A stretch of 42,148 nt of DNA from Terfezia claveryi (taxonomy: Eukaryota > Ascomycota > Pezizomycetes > Pezizales > Pezizaceae). The notes below the pieces were generated by a model. It did no database searches. It saw nothing but the letters and a program-made list of their open reading frames with translations, and was not told the origin of the DNA. The position numbers and the translations under genes are program-made. Location of the stretch: NCBI GenBank assembly GCA_015179025.1, contig WHUX01000333.1, positions 1-42,148 of the forward strand, given 5' to 3'. Below, piece by piece: positions 1 through 12,102 of this stretch; position 1 is the stretch's first letter; every line of letters begins with the position of its first letter.

Positions 1-1596
1 AGGAGGGGAAGAGAAGCAGGACCACACGATTCGGATGTTCAAGCCTAGTCAATTTCAACTAGGAACAAGTGAGGAGAGTCTAGTAACGCGCCGCATTATG
101 GCAGTGAAGGCCTCACAAACGGAAGAATCAAGTTGGTCAAAGGAGATCCAAGAGGCTGGCCTCAAGGACGACAAGTGGTTAGGGATTCGGAACGCGTTGA
201 AGTTTGGCAAGGAGTATCCTGGACTCGAACATTACGGTTTAGAAGATGACATGGTAACCTATGAACGTCGCCTATATATACCTGACAACAACTCCCTTAA
301 GTTGAAAGTGGCTTTCCAGTGCACGATGCTAAAGTTGCAGGTCATTTCGGACGTGACAAAACTCTCGAGCTCATGAAACGAAATTACTACTGGCCTAATA
401 TGGAAGACTGGGTACGAAACTACGTTCGCACATGTGATGCTTGCCAAAGAAACAAGACAGCAAGACACAAAAATATGGCAAGCTGTACCTCTTCCAATCC
501 CCTATAGGCCGTGGGAACACATTTCGATGGATTTCATCACTGATTTACCACCAGTCAAAGGGTATAATCAGATCTGGGTTATTGTTGATAGGTTTACTAA
601 GATGTCATATTTCATTCCCTTAAAGAACCGGAAGGCAAAAGAGTTGGCTGGGATATTTGTCAAGGAGGTTTGGAGGCTGCATGGATTACCAAAGAGGGTT
701 GTTTCGGATCGGGATCGGTGTTTACAAGTTCGTTTTGGATGGAGGTAATGCGGTTATTAGGAGTTGAGTTGGATAAGTCCTCGGCATATCACCCCAGACG
801 ATGGTCAAACTGAACGAGTCAACCAGACCCTTGAGCATTATCTACGACGTATTGCTGTTGGGATCAGGATGACTGGGTCGAGTTATTACCATTTGCCGAG
901 TTCTGTTATAATAACACTGTCCATTCTAGTACCAAACTCACACCATTCTTTGCCATACGCTCAACACCCAGAAAATAATTTCCAGAACCCAACCGAAGCC
1001 TCAACTGAATCAACAACCCTGAGGCAGTCAAGACAGTCGAAACCTTGGACGCAATGAGGAGGCTATGAGGGAGAACATGAAGGCAGCGCAGGACCGATGT
1101 CCAAATACTACAATCTCAAGGTAGCAGAGAAGGAACCGACATTCAAAGTGGGAGATTGGGTTATGGTCAATGCAAAGAACATCAAAACAAGGCGTCCGAC
1201 CAAGAAGCTTGACTACAAGTTACGAGGGAAGTTTAGAATTAAACGGCTTATTGGCACTTATGCCTATGAGTTAGAGCTTCCCCCAAGTACAGGCAAAACT
1301 CACCCAGTTTTTCATATTAGTTTGTTGGAACCCTACCACCTTAATACGATTGCGGCAGACGCTCACCAACACCCCCTCCAGTCGACCTCGAAGAATCGGA
1401 ATACCAGGTGGAAAAGGTTAGGACAAGTGAGCTCAGGAAGGGACGGGTTATGTATTTAGTCTCTTGGAAGGGTTACGGTCCTGATGACGACACATGGGAA
1501 CCATATGAGAACCTGAAGGATGGAGCAGCCGATTTAATTCGAAAATTCCATCTGGATAATCCTCGTAAGCCTCGGGACCCTGATGTTATCTTGTGA
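1..1596 (+). pseudogene. Gypsy-1 copy A pol fragment: integrase and chromodomain, frameshifted
   Basis: The three frames together encode the integrase zinc-binding region (the first His is lost at a frame change near 320; the motif CDACQ lies near 436-450), the DDE core (SMDFITDL near 524, VVSDRD near 700, TDGQTERVNQ near 800) and a C-terminal chromodomain (VSWKGYGPDDDTWEPYENL near 1460-1515) that ends at the TGA at 1594-1596. Relative to D there are single-base changes in length near 320, 470, 720, 795, 845, 1055, 1100 and 1355, so no long frame survives. The chromodomain is complete at its C terminus, unlike in D. The enzyme would insert cDNA into chromatin; this copy cannot make it as written. 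Some of the length changes may be assembly errors. Confidence 0.9.
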
Positions 1597-1838
1597 GGAT
1601 TTTTCTTTTTTTCCTATATTAGGCATTAGGTTTTTTGAATTATCTTTACGTTTTTGTTTTACCTGTATTTCTTATGCCATATTGTCCCAGGGGTGCAAAG
1701 AGACGTACGCAGCTATGTTTTGGCTGTTGTATATGAGGACTGGTCCTCAAGCCCCATCCATTGTTGTTAGTAGCAATAATGATTCTGATTGCATGATCAA
1801 TTAGGTTCTTGCGGACAAGAACCTTAAGGGGGAGGCAC
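1597..1838 (+). other. Gypsy-1 copy A 3' untranslated region with hairpin and polypurine tract
   Basis: This stretch lies between the pol stop and the LTR. It holds a perfect 9-bp hairpin (AGGTTCTTG, loop CGGA, CAAGAACCT, 1803-1824), then TAA and the purine run GGGGGAGGCAC that touches the LTR. A purine run there is the usual second-strand primer. A 73-codon frame (1583-1804) overlaps the pol stop and is described under findings. Confidence 0.75.
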
Positions 1839-3295
1839 TGTCACGGGGTGACATCCAGCCCTACCAAAGGTACTTGGGCCCTTATAGAACGACCCTAGAA
1901 TCTATATGAACTCTAGGTACACTCTTAGCAGTGTGGTGCAAACGTTTCTAATACTTATCTATAAGAGTTAAGTATATGAAACGGGTATGAACCTCGGAGT
2001 GGTTTATAATCATCCTAGATGGTTAAGACCCTTATGGAACGTCCATAGACCCTTGAGGGAGCTACGGTTTAAGTTTCATAAGAATCCGATTAACGGTTCA
2101 ATAGTTATACTCAGATTAATATGCTGACTATATGCATATATATGCTAGCTATATTAGCTGTTACCCTGAAGTCTTGGCGTTACCCTGAATATTGAATTAT
2201 TACCCTGAACTGCAGGAAAATAATTCGGTAAAAATAACTAAAAAAATGAAGGACCGAGGGCGCACTTTAGACCAAAGTGCGTCCGGTGACACTATAAGGG
2301 AGTGCGCCCAGGACAGAGGCCAAAGGTAGGGCCAAAACATAAAGTTCTCCGAATTTAATGTTTCAAGGTTCTATCTAGGCCTACTCTTCGTCCTGATTCC
2401 ATTTCTGCAATCCTTTTTATGATCGGAGTTAAACTCATGGAGATATAAGACTTTTAATATGGTCATATAGGTCCACGAGGAGGTTTACTTATTATTGGTA
2501 ATAACTCCGTGAATAATTTGGGTATCGAATAAACTAAGATTCTATAATCTTCTATGCGTTGATACCTTTCCAATGGTAATCTACTTGTGACCCACGGTTC
2601 TCTATTCATAGAGTTATGTGCAGTTGAAAATTATTTTCAATGGACACTAGACACTATTAAGTGAATATTGCCGGAAACATAATTAGATGCCTTCGGATAT
2701 TGTCGGATGGTAATTCGATAGTATCGGGGATTGGTAACGTATCTGAATTGAATTTAGTTGTCTCGGATAAGAATTCTTTAATGGGATAAGCGAGCTATAA
2801 GCGAAGTACGTATAACATGCAGACATGGGAATATTCTCTACGTTCGGGTTAGTAACCTGTGACAACGAGTGCAGATAGCAACTGCATTAACAAAGGTGTG
2901 GATGGCATAACACTTAGGAAGAAATTCCAAGGTGACAGGTAGGCCCGCGTTTTATAAAATATTTTTATCATAAGAATATCTACGAACACCATGGGATATA
3001 AATAGTGCAAGTAGTTCCGGTTGAATTATTCTACCACCAGCGAGTATTCGAAAGCAAGAGCACCTTGAGTACACGAAGCCTACAAAGTTCTAAGTCTTGA
3101 GTTAACTTTACGTTTAAGCGACATAGGATTTATTTTGTGTTGCGAAATAAGATCCGTCGTGAGGACTATAGTTGGATTGAACTTTACTGCTATAGGATTG
3201 ATATTCTGTGTTGCGGAATAGATATCGTTGCGGCAGCAAATTACGGCCGTCCTAATAGTTGCAAGAGCGCTATCAGTCAATAGGGCCCCGTGACA
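1839..3295 (+). repeat. Gypsy-1 LTR shared by copies A and B
   Basis: This 1457-bp LTR begins TGTCACGGGGTGACA and ends GGGCCCCGTGACA. On its left is A's polypurine tract, so it is A's 3' LTR. On its right is a gag leader and ATG (3322), so it is also B's 5' LTR. It carries the family landmarks: three TTACCCTGAA boxes, the CGCACTTT dyad, TATAAATA near 2997-3004, and two hairpins with loop TGTGTTGCG (3126 onward). It falls in the same LTR subgroup as copy C and as the inner parts of D's LTRs. Confidence 0.93.
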
Positions 3296-3321
3296 TTATC
3301 ATTTCTATTATATACTCAATC

Positions 3322-5372
3322 ATGTCTAGTCACAGACACCAAGAGGCCTCGCCAGCCTACCAACCCTTACATTCCCAGATGTCACACCCCGTGCCATCAC
3401 CAAAGACCACACAATCTTCCTCAATCTGATACAGATACGGAAGATGACCTATTGATATCCCAATGGAGGATATTCTATCTCGAGGGATGGAATCTCAGAC
3501 ACCCTATATACTCTCCAGATGAGTTAACCACATTCCACCTGGTTATTAGAACGATTTGGACAACCTTCCCGAAGGCCTCCCTATTGAACAGCCAGTAACA
3601 CATCATCACGACGTCCTACCCAGCCACCACCATCCCACACGACCGTCTCGACCAAGTTTAAGCCAAGAAGAATATGACCAATTATTGGCTCGTATTGTTC
3701 GAGATGGATCTATCGAGTTTGACCGGCAATGAGCCGAGATTGCTGACCTTACAAGAGGTCTTAACGCTCAAGCAAGCCTCCTAAAAGAAGCTCAAGATGC
3801 ACAAAGTTATTTTTGAAGGAGCAATGGCTACATATGAAGATCTAAAGTTGTTACGACAGCAGGTCACCGAGGAGTAGCAGCCCTAAAAGGTCAAACAGAA
3901 GGACAAGAGGATGCAGTTAAACGCTTAACTAGTATCTATTAGTGAGGCTTAGAAAACAATGGGAGGAAGTAAGCAAGAAGCTTAAGGAGGACACGAGCAA
4001 TAGTCGATGCAGCTAAAGTAGAGTTTGATGGTATCAAAGCGGATGTTGTCAAACTCCATGAATGGACACAGAAGGCGATCAAGCAAGAGCAAGATGATCG
4101 ATTCGCAGTTGTGAGACTAATAAAGAATCCGTAGAAGAACTCTCTCGTCGGATCCAGACTCACAAAAGGAAGCTCAAAGACCTACAAGAGCAACCACTCA
4201 GCAACAAGTCCACAAACGCACTCGATCAATTGATGATGATATTGAAGATTTCATCATACGTGGTACTCAGACTGGTCCAGTACCACCCCCTCCGCCTCCA
4301 CCATCACCTCCTCCACAAAAAAAACTCGAGTTCTTTCTGAGAAAAAAGAACCCCGAAACCTCCCCCTACCACCGAAGTTCGATGGAACTTCAAGCAAGCT
4401 GAAGGAATTCTGATGAAGGTAGACCACACCTTTAACGCATGCCGCTAACATACTCTACTCATAGCGAAAAAATCCTGTTTGTAGCGGATCTACTTACAGA
4501 AGGTGCGAGCACTTGGTATTATGCAAACCAACACAAGCGTACACCAGATCCAACTCTGGATGGGTTGAATGGGACACGTTTAATGTCTTTAAAGGAGAAT
4601 TCATAAATGCATACCAGAACCAGCATGAGAAGCGGGATGCAAAGGTCTCCCTTCAGAAGGAGTTCCAGAAAAAAAGTGAGTTGATGAAAGATTTCATCGC
4701 TCGTGTCAGGTTATCAGTTGGTAGCGGAACTACCACGAGAACAGCTCTGGAGCACTGATTAGTGCAATTCAGCCTGAGACTCGGGCCCATATGGTCCGAG
4801 TCAGTACTGACAAAGACATCTTGATAAGGTATCTGCTAGTACAGAAATGTGCTTCCAGGCTATCGCAAATGCGGGTCTCAGGTTGAGTATGAGAAGGTTA
4901 GGGAGGCACATGCACAGAGCCAGTTCAGTCAAAAAGAACAGGCTGCTGTGCGAAAAAGGAGGTACCAATACCCCAAAACTACCGAGAAAAAATCCGAGAA
5001 CCTTAAAGATCGGATTACCAAACCAAAGTAGAAGGTGAAAACCAAGCCTAATGCCAAATCCAAGCCCAAATCCGATACTTCCTCCAAGAAAGAAAAAGAG
5101 CCTGGTCAAGAAAAAGTCACATATGCAATGCGATAGGCTCGGAAGAAGGAGGACAGTGCATCAAGTGTGGGGACAAAACTCACATGATAGGTAACTGTAC
5201 AAATGGTTGGAAACCTACAGTTAAGTCTAAGGGAAAGGGGAAGGGAAAAGAGGAAGCAAAGAAAGTAGTGACAGTGTCTGCAGGAGCGGCTATAGCAGCG
5301 CCAGTTGAGGTTCAGTTTGGGCATATTGTTAGTGAGGATGAGTTGGATTATAGGGAAAATTTGGACTGTTAG
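3322..5372 (+). pseudogene. Gypsy-1 copy B gag, frameshifted
   Basis: This is the structural (capsid and nucleocapsid) protein. It begins at the family ATG (MSS.Q/SHRHQ) and ends at a TAG (5370-5372) that is conserved in C and D. In order one sees a polar N terminus, a long charged helical region, a proline run (near 4283-4316), the capsid region (FDGTSSK near 4378; WDTFNVFK near 4570), a Lys-rich stretch and a CCHC zinc knuckle (C-x2-C-x4-H-x4-C, near 5162-5206). Several single-base length changes break the frame. The final piece, 5184-5372, is open and in the same frame as pol. Confidence 0.85.
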
Positions 5373-6478
5373 GGATGCAGGCTATCTAGTACGTCGGGTC
5401 AGATAGTCTCACAAGATTGGTTTTCTATTTGTGTTATAAGGAATGGCATCTCTATTGGCAGTTGGAAGGAGGAACATGAAGGAGAACCTATGGATATTGA
5501 CCCGGTTTTAATTAGTTCTGTTTCTCGCAATTTGTCTTCTTCTGCTATTTCTTCTCTTTCTTTATCTAATAAAAACGCAAAAAAAGGGACAAAAAGAAAA
5601 GCCGATGATGAGGTGGCTCCTCATATTGGCGCACTCGAAAAAAGACCACGAAAGGTGCGGTGCCGGATATTTCATTGGATGGAATTAAGGATCTCTCTTT
5701 GGCAGAAAATCGGGTGCAAGGTATTGAAGCATGAAGGACTGAAATTTCTTATCTTGTTAAGTTATCTTGGATGTACGGAGGAAATAAACGCGAAATTTCC
5801 ATTAAGCTTTGGTTGATACTGGCGCAGAAGCCACGATTTTTGATTCTTCTTTCATTGAACAGATGATGCTGCCTTGAGTTAGAGGGAGAAAAGACTGAGA
5901 TTAGAGAGCGCCGACGGCTCGATTCTCAAGAGGTCTGGCATAGTGCAGGTTCAGAACCTGCAGATGGAGGTCCAGATACAAGATCGGGACGAAACAAAAC
6001 TCTTGACCTGGTAACGGAGGTTGTATGCCTCGAACCAGGCTACCACTCATTTTGGGGATGGATTGGATTAAAGCCAATTGTGATAAGCTACGAGTCACCA
6101 CTCCTTATGGACTCGAGCTAAAAAGAGCGTTAGAAATCGAGGAGGTTACAGATTTCGCTAACTTTGACGAAGTACTTGCAGAGACTCAATATGTCGGATT
6201 AATGAAATAGGGAATGGGATTATCAGAGGTTCGCTAATGGAGAGTTCACAAGGTTATGAAAATAACAGTGACTGAAAATATCCATGAACTTGCTGATCGA
6301 TTGCCAATACAGTACAGGGATTTTGTAAAATCTTTGGAAAGGAGTTGCAATCCGCCCTTCCCACGCATGATCCACAAGACATGACTATTGAGTTAGAAGA
6401 AGGAAAGAGTCCCCCATCAGGAAAACTATACCTCCTCTCCCTGATGAACTGGAGCTTCTCAAAGAATAGATGAGATAC
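5373..6478 (+). pseudogene. Gypsy-1 copy B pol, protease to start of reverse transcriptase
   Basis: The pol frame opens immediately after the gag TAG, with no further stop before the ATG at 5490 (MDIDPV). The frame then carries the basic stretch KKGTKRK. The retropepsin region follows in broken frames (DTGAEATIF near 5815-5842; LGMDWIK near 6053-6073). A frameshift near 5655 ends the open stretch early. The segment stops at GATAC (6474-6478), where copy C inserted, and continues at 24724 within reverse transcriptase. Confidence 0.85.
6474..6478. repeat. Left target-site duplication of copy C (GATAC)
   Basis: GATAC precedes the first base of C's LTR, and the same five bases follow its last base at 24724-24728. 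Beyond them the reading of B's reverse transcriptase continues (ATGAGATACTCCGAACC), as it does uninterrupted in D at about 18708. A 5-bp duplication is usual for Ty3/gypsy integrases. Confidence 0.93.
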
Positions 6479-7933
6479 TGTCACGGGGGCCCTATTGACT
6501 GATAGCGCTCTTGCAACTATTAGGACGGCCATAATTTACTGCCGCAACGATATCTATTCCGCAACACAGAATATCAATCCTATAGCAGTAAAGTTCAATC
6601 CAACTATAGTCCCTCACGACGGATCTTATTTCGCAACACAAAATAAATCCTATGTCGCTTGAACGTAAAGTTAACTCAAGACTTAGAACTTTGTAGGCTT
6701 CGTGTACTCAAGGTGCTTTGCTTTTCGAATACTCGCTGGTGGTAGAATAAATTCAACCGGAACTACTTGCACTATTTATATCCCGCGGTGTTTGTAGATA
6801 TTCTTATGATAAAAATATTTTATAAAATGCGGGCCTACCTGTCACCTTGGAATTTCTTCCTAAGTGTTATGCCATCCACACCTTTGTTAATGCAGTTGCT
6901 ATCTGCACTCGTTGTCACAGGTTACTAACCCGAACGTAGAGAATATTCCATGTCTGCATGTTATACGTACTTGCTTATAGCTCGCTTATCCCATTAAAGA
7001 ATTCTTATCCGAGACAACTAAATTCAATTTCAGATACGTTACCAATCCCCGATACTATCGAATTACCATCCGACAATATCTGAAGGCATCTAATTATGTT
7101 TCCGGCAATATTCACTTAATAGTGTCTAGTGTCCATTGAAAATAATTTTCAACTGCACATAACTCTATGAATAGAGAACCGTGGGTCACAAGTAGATTAC
7201 CATTGGAAAGGTATGAACGCATAAAGATTATAGAATCTTAGTTTATCTCGATACCCAAATTATTCACAGAGTTATTACCAATAATAAGTAAACCTCCTCA
7301 TGGACTTATATGACCATATTAAAAGTCTTATATCTCCATGAGTTTAACTCCGATCATAAAAGGATTGCAGAAATGGAATCAGGACGAAGAGTAGGCCTAG
7401 ATAGAACCTTGAAACATTAAATTCGGAGAACTTTATGTTTTGGCCCTACCTTTGGCCTCTGTCCTGGGCACACTCCCTTATAGTGTCACCGGACGCACTT
7501 TGGTCTAAAGTGCGCCCTCGGTCCTTCATTTTTTTAGTTATTTTTACCGAATTATTTTCCTTAAGTTCAGGGTAATAATTCAGAATTCAGGGTAACGCCA
7601 AGACTTCAGGGTAACAGCTAATAGCTAGTATATGTATGCATATAGCAGCATATTAATCTGGGTATAACTATTGAACCATTAATCGGATACTTATGAAACT
7701 TAAACCGTAGCTCCCTCAAGGGTCTATGGACGTTCCATAAGGGTCTTAACCATCTAGGATGATTATAAACCACTCCGAGGTTCATACCCGTTTCATATAC
7801 TTAACTCTTATAGATAAGTATTAGAAACGTTTGCACCACACTACTAAGAGTGTACCTAGAGTCCATATAGATTCTAGGGTCGTTCTATAAGGGCCCAAGT
7901 ACCTTTGGTAGGGCTGGATGTCACCCCGTGACA
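6479..7933 (-). repeat. Gypsy-1 copy C 3' LTR
   Basis: This 1455-bp LTR, read on the minus strand, starts TGTCACGGGGTGACATCC (7933 downward) and ends CCCCCGTGACA at 6479. All family landmarks are present, including the paired hairpins near 6600-6650 and TATA near 6775. The polypurine tract abuts it at 7934. Confidence 0.94.
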
Positions 7934-8175
7934 GTGCCTCCCTCCTTAAGGTTCTTGTCCGCAAGAACCTAATTGATCATGCAACCAGAATCATTATTGC
8001 TACTAACAACAATGGATGGGGCTTGAGGACCAGTCCTCATATACAACAGCCAAAACATAGCTGCGTACGTCTCATTGCACCCCTGGGACAATATGGCATA
8101 AGAAATACAGGTAAAACAAAAACGTAAAGATAATTCAAAAAACCTAATGCCTAATATAGGAAAAAAGAAAAATCC
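7934..8175 (-). other. Copy C 3' untranslated region, hairpin and polypurine tract
   Basis: Read on the minus strand, the pol stop is followed by about 240 bp of noncoding sequence, then the conserved 9-bp hairpin (7949-7970) and the tract AAGGAGGGAGGCAC next to the LTR. The tract has GGAGGG where D has six Gs, a small interruption that could weaken priming. The open frame read antisense here is a shadow. Confidence 0.7.
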
Positions 8176-9748
8176 TCACAAGATAACATCAGGGTCCCGA
8201 GGCTTACGAGGATTATCCAGATGGAATTTTCGAATTAAATCGGCTGCTCCATCCTTCAGGTTCTCATATGGTTCCCATGTGTCGTCATCAGGACCGTAAC
8301 CCTTCCAAGAGACTAAATACATAACCCGTCCCTTCCTGAGCTCACTCGTCCTAACCTTTTCCACCTGGTATTCCGATTCTTCGAGGTCGACTGGAGGGGG
8401 TGTTGGTGAGCGTCTGCCGGCAATCGTATTAAGGTGGTAGGGTTCCAACAAACTAATATGAAAAACTGGGTGAGTTTTGCCTGTACTTGGGGGAAGCTCT
8501 AACTCATAGGCATAAGTGCCAATAAGCCGTTTAATTCTAAACTTCCCTCGTAACTTGTAGTCAAGCTTCTTGGTCGGACGCCTTGTTTTGATGTTCTTTG
8601 CGTTGACCATGACCCAATCTCCACTTTGAATGTCGGTTCCTTCTCTGCTACCTTGAGATTGTAGTATTTGGACATCCGGTCCTGCGCTGCCTTCATGTTC
8701 TCCCTCATAGCCTCCCTCATTGCGTCCAAGGTTTCGACTGTCTTGACTGCCTCAGGGTTGTTCGATTCAGTTGAGGCTTCGGTTGGGTTCTGGAAATTAT
8801 TTTCTGGGTGTTGAGCGTATGCGGCAAAGAATGGTGTGAGTTTGGTACTAGAATGGACAGTGTTATTATAACAGAACTCGGCAAATGGTAATAACTCGAC
8901 CCAGTCATCCTGATCCCAACAGCAATACGTCCGTAGATAATGCTCAAGGGTCTGGTTGACTCGTTCAGTTTGACCATCAGTCTGGGGGTGATATGCCGAG
9001 GACTTATCCAACTCAACTCCTAATAACCGCATTACCTCCATCCAAAACGAACTTGTAAACACCGAATCCCGATCCGAAACAACCCTCTTTGGTAATCCGT
9101 GCAGCCTCCAAACCTCCTTGACAAATATCCCAGCCAACTCTTTTGCCTTCCGGTTCTTTAAGGGAATGAAATGGACATCTTAGTAAACCTATCAACAATA
9201 ACCCAGATCTGATTATACCCTTTGACTGGTGGTAAATCAGTGATGAAATCCATCGAAATGTGTTCCCACGGCCTATAGGGGATTGGAAGAGGTACGAGCT
9301 TGCCATATTTCTTGTGTCTTGCTGTCTTGTTTCTTTGGCAAGCATCACATGTGCGAACGTAGTTTCGTACCCAGTCTTCCATGTTAGGCCAGTAGTAATT
9401 TCGTTTCATGAGCTCGAGGGTTTTGTCACGTCCGAAATGACCTGCAACTTTAGCATCGTGACACTGGAAAGCCACTTTCAACTTAAGGGAGTTGTTGTCA
9501 GGTATATATAGGCGACGTTCATAGGTTACCATGTCATCTTCTAAACCGTAATGATCGAGTCCAGGATACTCCTTGCCAAACTTCAACGCGTTCCGAATCC
9601 CTAACCACTTGTCATCCTTGAGGCCAGCCTCTTGGATCTCCTTTGACCAACTTGATTCTTCCGTTTGTGAGGCCTTCACTGCCATAATGCGGCGCGTTAC
9701 TAGACTCTCCTCACTTGTTCCTAGTTGGAATTGACCAGGCTTGAACAT
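8176..9748 (-). pseudogene. Gypsy-1 copy C integrase and chromodomain
   Basis: Three overlapping open stretches make up a nearly complete integrase: 9748-9158 (zinc-binding HDAKVAGH...CDACQ and the first catalytic Asp in SMDFITDL), 9137-8499 (VVSDRDSVF, TDGQTERVNQ) and 8610-8176 (SH3-like region, then the chromodomain EYQVEKV...VSWKGYGPDDDTWEP). The chromodomain is complete to its C terminus (RKPRDPDVIL and TGA). The three aromatic positions of an HP1-type methyl-lysine cage are present (Tyr in EYQVE, Trp and Tyr in SWKGY), so binding to methylated H3 is a reasonable inference. Single-base changes near 9170 and 8620 break the frame. Confidence 0.9.
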
Positions 9749-11209
9749 CCGAATCGTGTGGTCCTGCTTCTCTCCCCCTCCTTCGAGGTCAGGATCAACC
9801 TGACGAGAAAGCGCATCTGCTTTGCCATTTTATCACCTGGGCGGTAGATGATTCTAAAATTAAACTGGCTTAGTATTTCCGCCCATCTGGCCTGCCTTCG
9901 ATTGAGTATTTTAGTGGAATTAAAGTACTCAAGGTTCTTGTGATCCGTATACACAATTATCTCCTCCGGGGCACCCATGAGAAAATGTCTCCATTCTGGA
10001 AACAATTGACAATTACGACCATCTCTTTGTCATGGACGTCGTAATTAAGTTCTGCTGGGATAAAGCGTTTCGAATAGTACGCTACTGGGTGCCAACGACC
10101 ATCTGGTTCTTTTTGGGATAGAATACCAGCTTTTGCTAGATCAGACGCGTCTGTCTCGATCATTTTTGGTCGTTCTGGGTGATAATGGCATAGTATCGGA
10201 GCGGTGTGAACCTATATTTTAACTCATCGAAGGCCTGTTGACACTGCTGTGTCCAGTTCCAAGGAACTCCATTGTGCGTTAGTGTCTGAATCGGCAAAGC
10301 CAAACTACTAAAGCCTTGAATAAACCGGCGATAGAAATTAGCAAAACCAATAAACCTCTGCACTTCTTTGACGTTCCGAGGAGCCTGCCAGGCGAGGATG
10401 TCCTCGACTTTCTTCTGCCCCATTTGTATCCCCTTTGTACCTACTTTAAATCCCACGAATTCGACTTCTGGGACATGGAAGATACACTTATCTATGTTGA
10501 CACAAAGGTTATTCTCCGTTAGTTTCTGCAGCACCCAACGGACGAGCTCGACATGTTCTTCCTCTGTTTGGGTATAAATGAGGATATCATCAATATATAC
10601 AACTATTCCTCGGTCAATTCGTTCCGATAGAATATTGTTAACATGTCGCTGGAAAACAGATGGCGCATTAGTTAGCCCAAAAGGCATAACTGTATATTCG
10701 TATAAGCCATATCTTGTCTTGAATGCTGTTTTCCACTCGTCTCCGGCTGCTATTCTGAGTAGGTTAAACCCGAGTTTGAGATCGAGTTTGGAGAAAACCT
10801 GTGAAGTACCAACTTGTTCCATTAGGGTAGTCATAAGTGGTAGGGGATACTTGTCTTTTTTGGTTATGGCATTGAGCCCTCTATAGTCTACGACTATTCT
10901 GAGCTTGCCATTTGGCTGTTTGGCGAAGAATATAGGAGCGCCAGCACTGCTTTTGCTCGGTCTTATCTTGCCGGTTCGGAGCATCTCATCTAGGTATTCT
11001 TTGAGAAGCTCCAGTTCATCAGGGGAGAGGGGGTATAGTTTTCCTGACGGGGGACTCTTTCCTTCTTCTAACTCAATAGTCATGTCTTGTGGACCGTGCG
11101 TGGGAAGGGCGGATTGCAACTCCTTTCCAAAGATTTTTACAAAATCCCTGTACTGTGTTGGCAATCGATCAGCAAGTTCATGGATATTTTCAGTCGCTGT
11201 TATTTTCAT
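9749..11209 (-). pseudogene. Gypsy-1 copy C reverse transcriptase and RNase H
   Basis: The open stretch 11209-10160 (349 residues) holds the palm motifs of a Ty3/gypsy reverse transcriptase: KLDLKLGFN with the first Asp, MPFGLTNAP, and the catalytic VVYIDDILIYT. RNase H follows in shifted frames (IETDASDLAKAG near 10160, DKEMVVIVNC near 10030, YTDHKNLEYF near 9945, ADALSR-like near 9810). Breaks near 10200, 10010 and 9830 are single-base length changes relative to D or B. The upstream join to protease is also shifted, near 11340. Confidence 0.9.
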
Positions 11210-11265
11210 AACCTTGCGAACATCTCCATTAGCGAACTTCTGATAATCCCATTCCCCTATTTCAA

Positions 11266-12102
11266 TTAATCCGACATATTGAGTCTCTGCAAGTACTTCG
11301 TCAAAGTCAGCGAAATCAGTAACCTCCTCGATTTCAACGCTCTTTTTAGCTCGAGTCCATAAGGAGTGGTGACCCGTAGCTTATCACAATTGGCTTTAAT
11401 CCAATCCATCCCCAAAATGAGTGGAAGACCTGGTTCGAGGCACGCAACCTCAGTTACCAGGTCAAGAGTTTTGTTTCGTCCCGATCTTGCATCTGGGACC
11501 TCCATCTGCAGGTTCTGAACCTGCACTGTGCCAGACCTCTTGAGAATCGAGCCGTCGGCGCTCTCTAATCTCAGTCTTTTCTCCCTCTTAACCCAAGGCA
11601 GCATCATCTGTTCAACGAAAGAAGAATCAAAAATCGTGGCTTCTGCGCCAGTATCAACCAAAGCATTAATGGAAATTTCGCATTTATTTCCTCCGTACAT
11701 CCAAGATAACTTAACAGAGATAAGAAATTTCAGTCCTTCACGCTTCAATACCTTCGCACCCGATTTTCCTGCCAAAGAGAGATCCTTAATTCCATCCAAT
11801 GAAATATCCGGCACCGCCACCTTTCGTGGTCTTTTTTCGAGTGCGCCAATATGAGGAGCCACCTCATCATCAGCTTTTCTTTTTGTCCCTTTTTTTGCGT
11901 TTTTATTTGATAAAGAAAGAGAAGAAATAGCAGAAGAAGACAAATTGCGAGAAACAGAACTAATCAAAACAGGGTCAATATCCATCGGTTCCCCTTCATG
12001 TTCCTCCTTCCAACTGCCAACAGAGATGCCATTCCTTATAACACAAATAGAAAACCAATCCTGCGAGACTATCCGACCCGACGTACTAGATAGCCCGCAT
12101 CC
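11266..12102 (-). pseudogene. Gypsy-1 copy C pol N terminus and protease
   Basis: The pol frame is open from the codon after the gag TAG (12105-12103) to about 11266. The ATG at 11985 (MDIDPV) is an internal Met in this frame. Residues about 28-58 from that Met are basic (KKGTKRK and EKRPRKV), resembling a bipartite nuclear-localisation signal. The retropepsin active site is DTGAEATIF near 11650, and LGMDWIK is near 11410. The frame is lost at RALK, where one G is missing compared with D (GCGTTGAAATC against GCGTTGGAAATC), so the downstream reverse transcriptase is out of frame. Confidence 0.9.

Larger units (their letters stand above)
1..1838 (+). mobile_element. Gypsy-1 copy A, 3' part of the interior
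   Basis: This is the 3' portion of a Ty3/gypsy chromodomain retrotransposon, cut by the left window edge. It matches D from about 19915 onward almost base for base: RNase H/integrase linker, integrase, chromodomain, 3' untranslated region, polypurine tract. It is followed directly by an LTR at 1839. The 5' part must lie outside the window. The same LTR also serves as the 5' LTR of copy B, so A and B form a tandem with one shared LTR. Confidence 0.9.
3296..6478 (+). mobile_element. Gypsy-1 copy B interior, first part
   Basis: This is the leader, gag, protease and start of reverse transcriptase of a Gypsy-1 element. It is interrupted at 6478 by copy C and resumes at 24724. The leader is about 20 bp shorter than in D and E and lacks the ACTTTGTAGCC segment that follows the LTR there, so the primer-binding region appears deleted. 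The interior is more degraded than D by both length changes and transitions. Confidence 0.9.

Noticed and set aside
7918..8127. 69-codon frame beginning MSPRDSAS, repeated antisense at 21569-21778
   Set aside because: It starts in the LTR terminus and runs through the polypurine tract; an antisense shadow of noncoding sequence.
10578..11243. Antisense frames of 102 and 112 codons opposite reverse transcriptase, repeated at 18452-19117
   Set aside because: They are the same shadow frames opposite conserved pol sequence in two copies; their conservation is explained by the sense protein.
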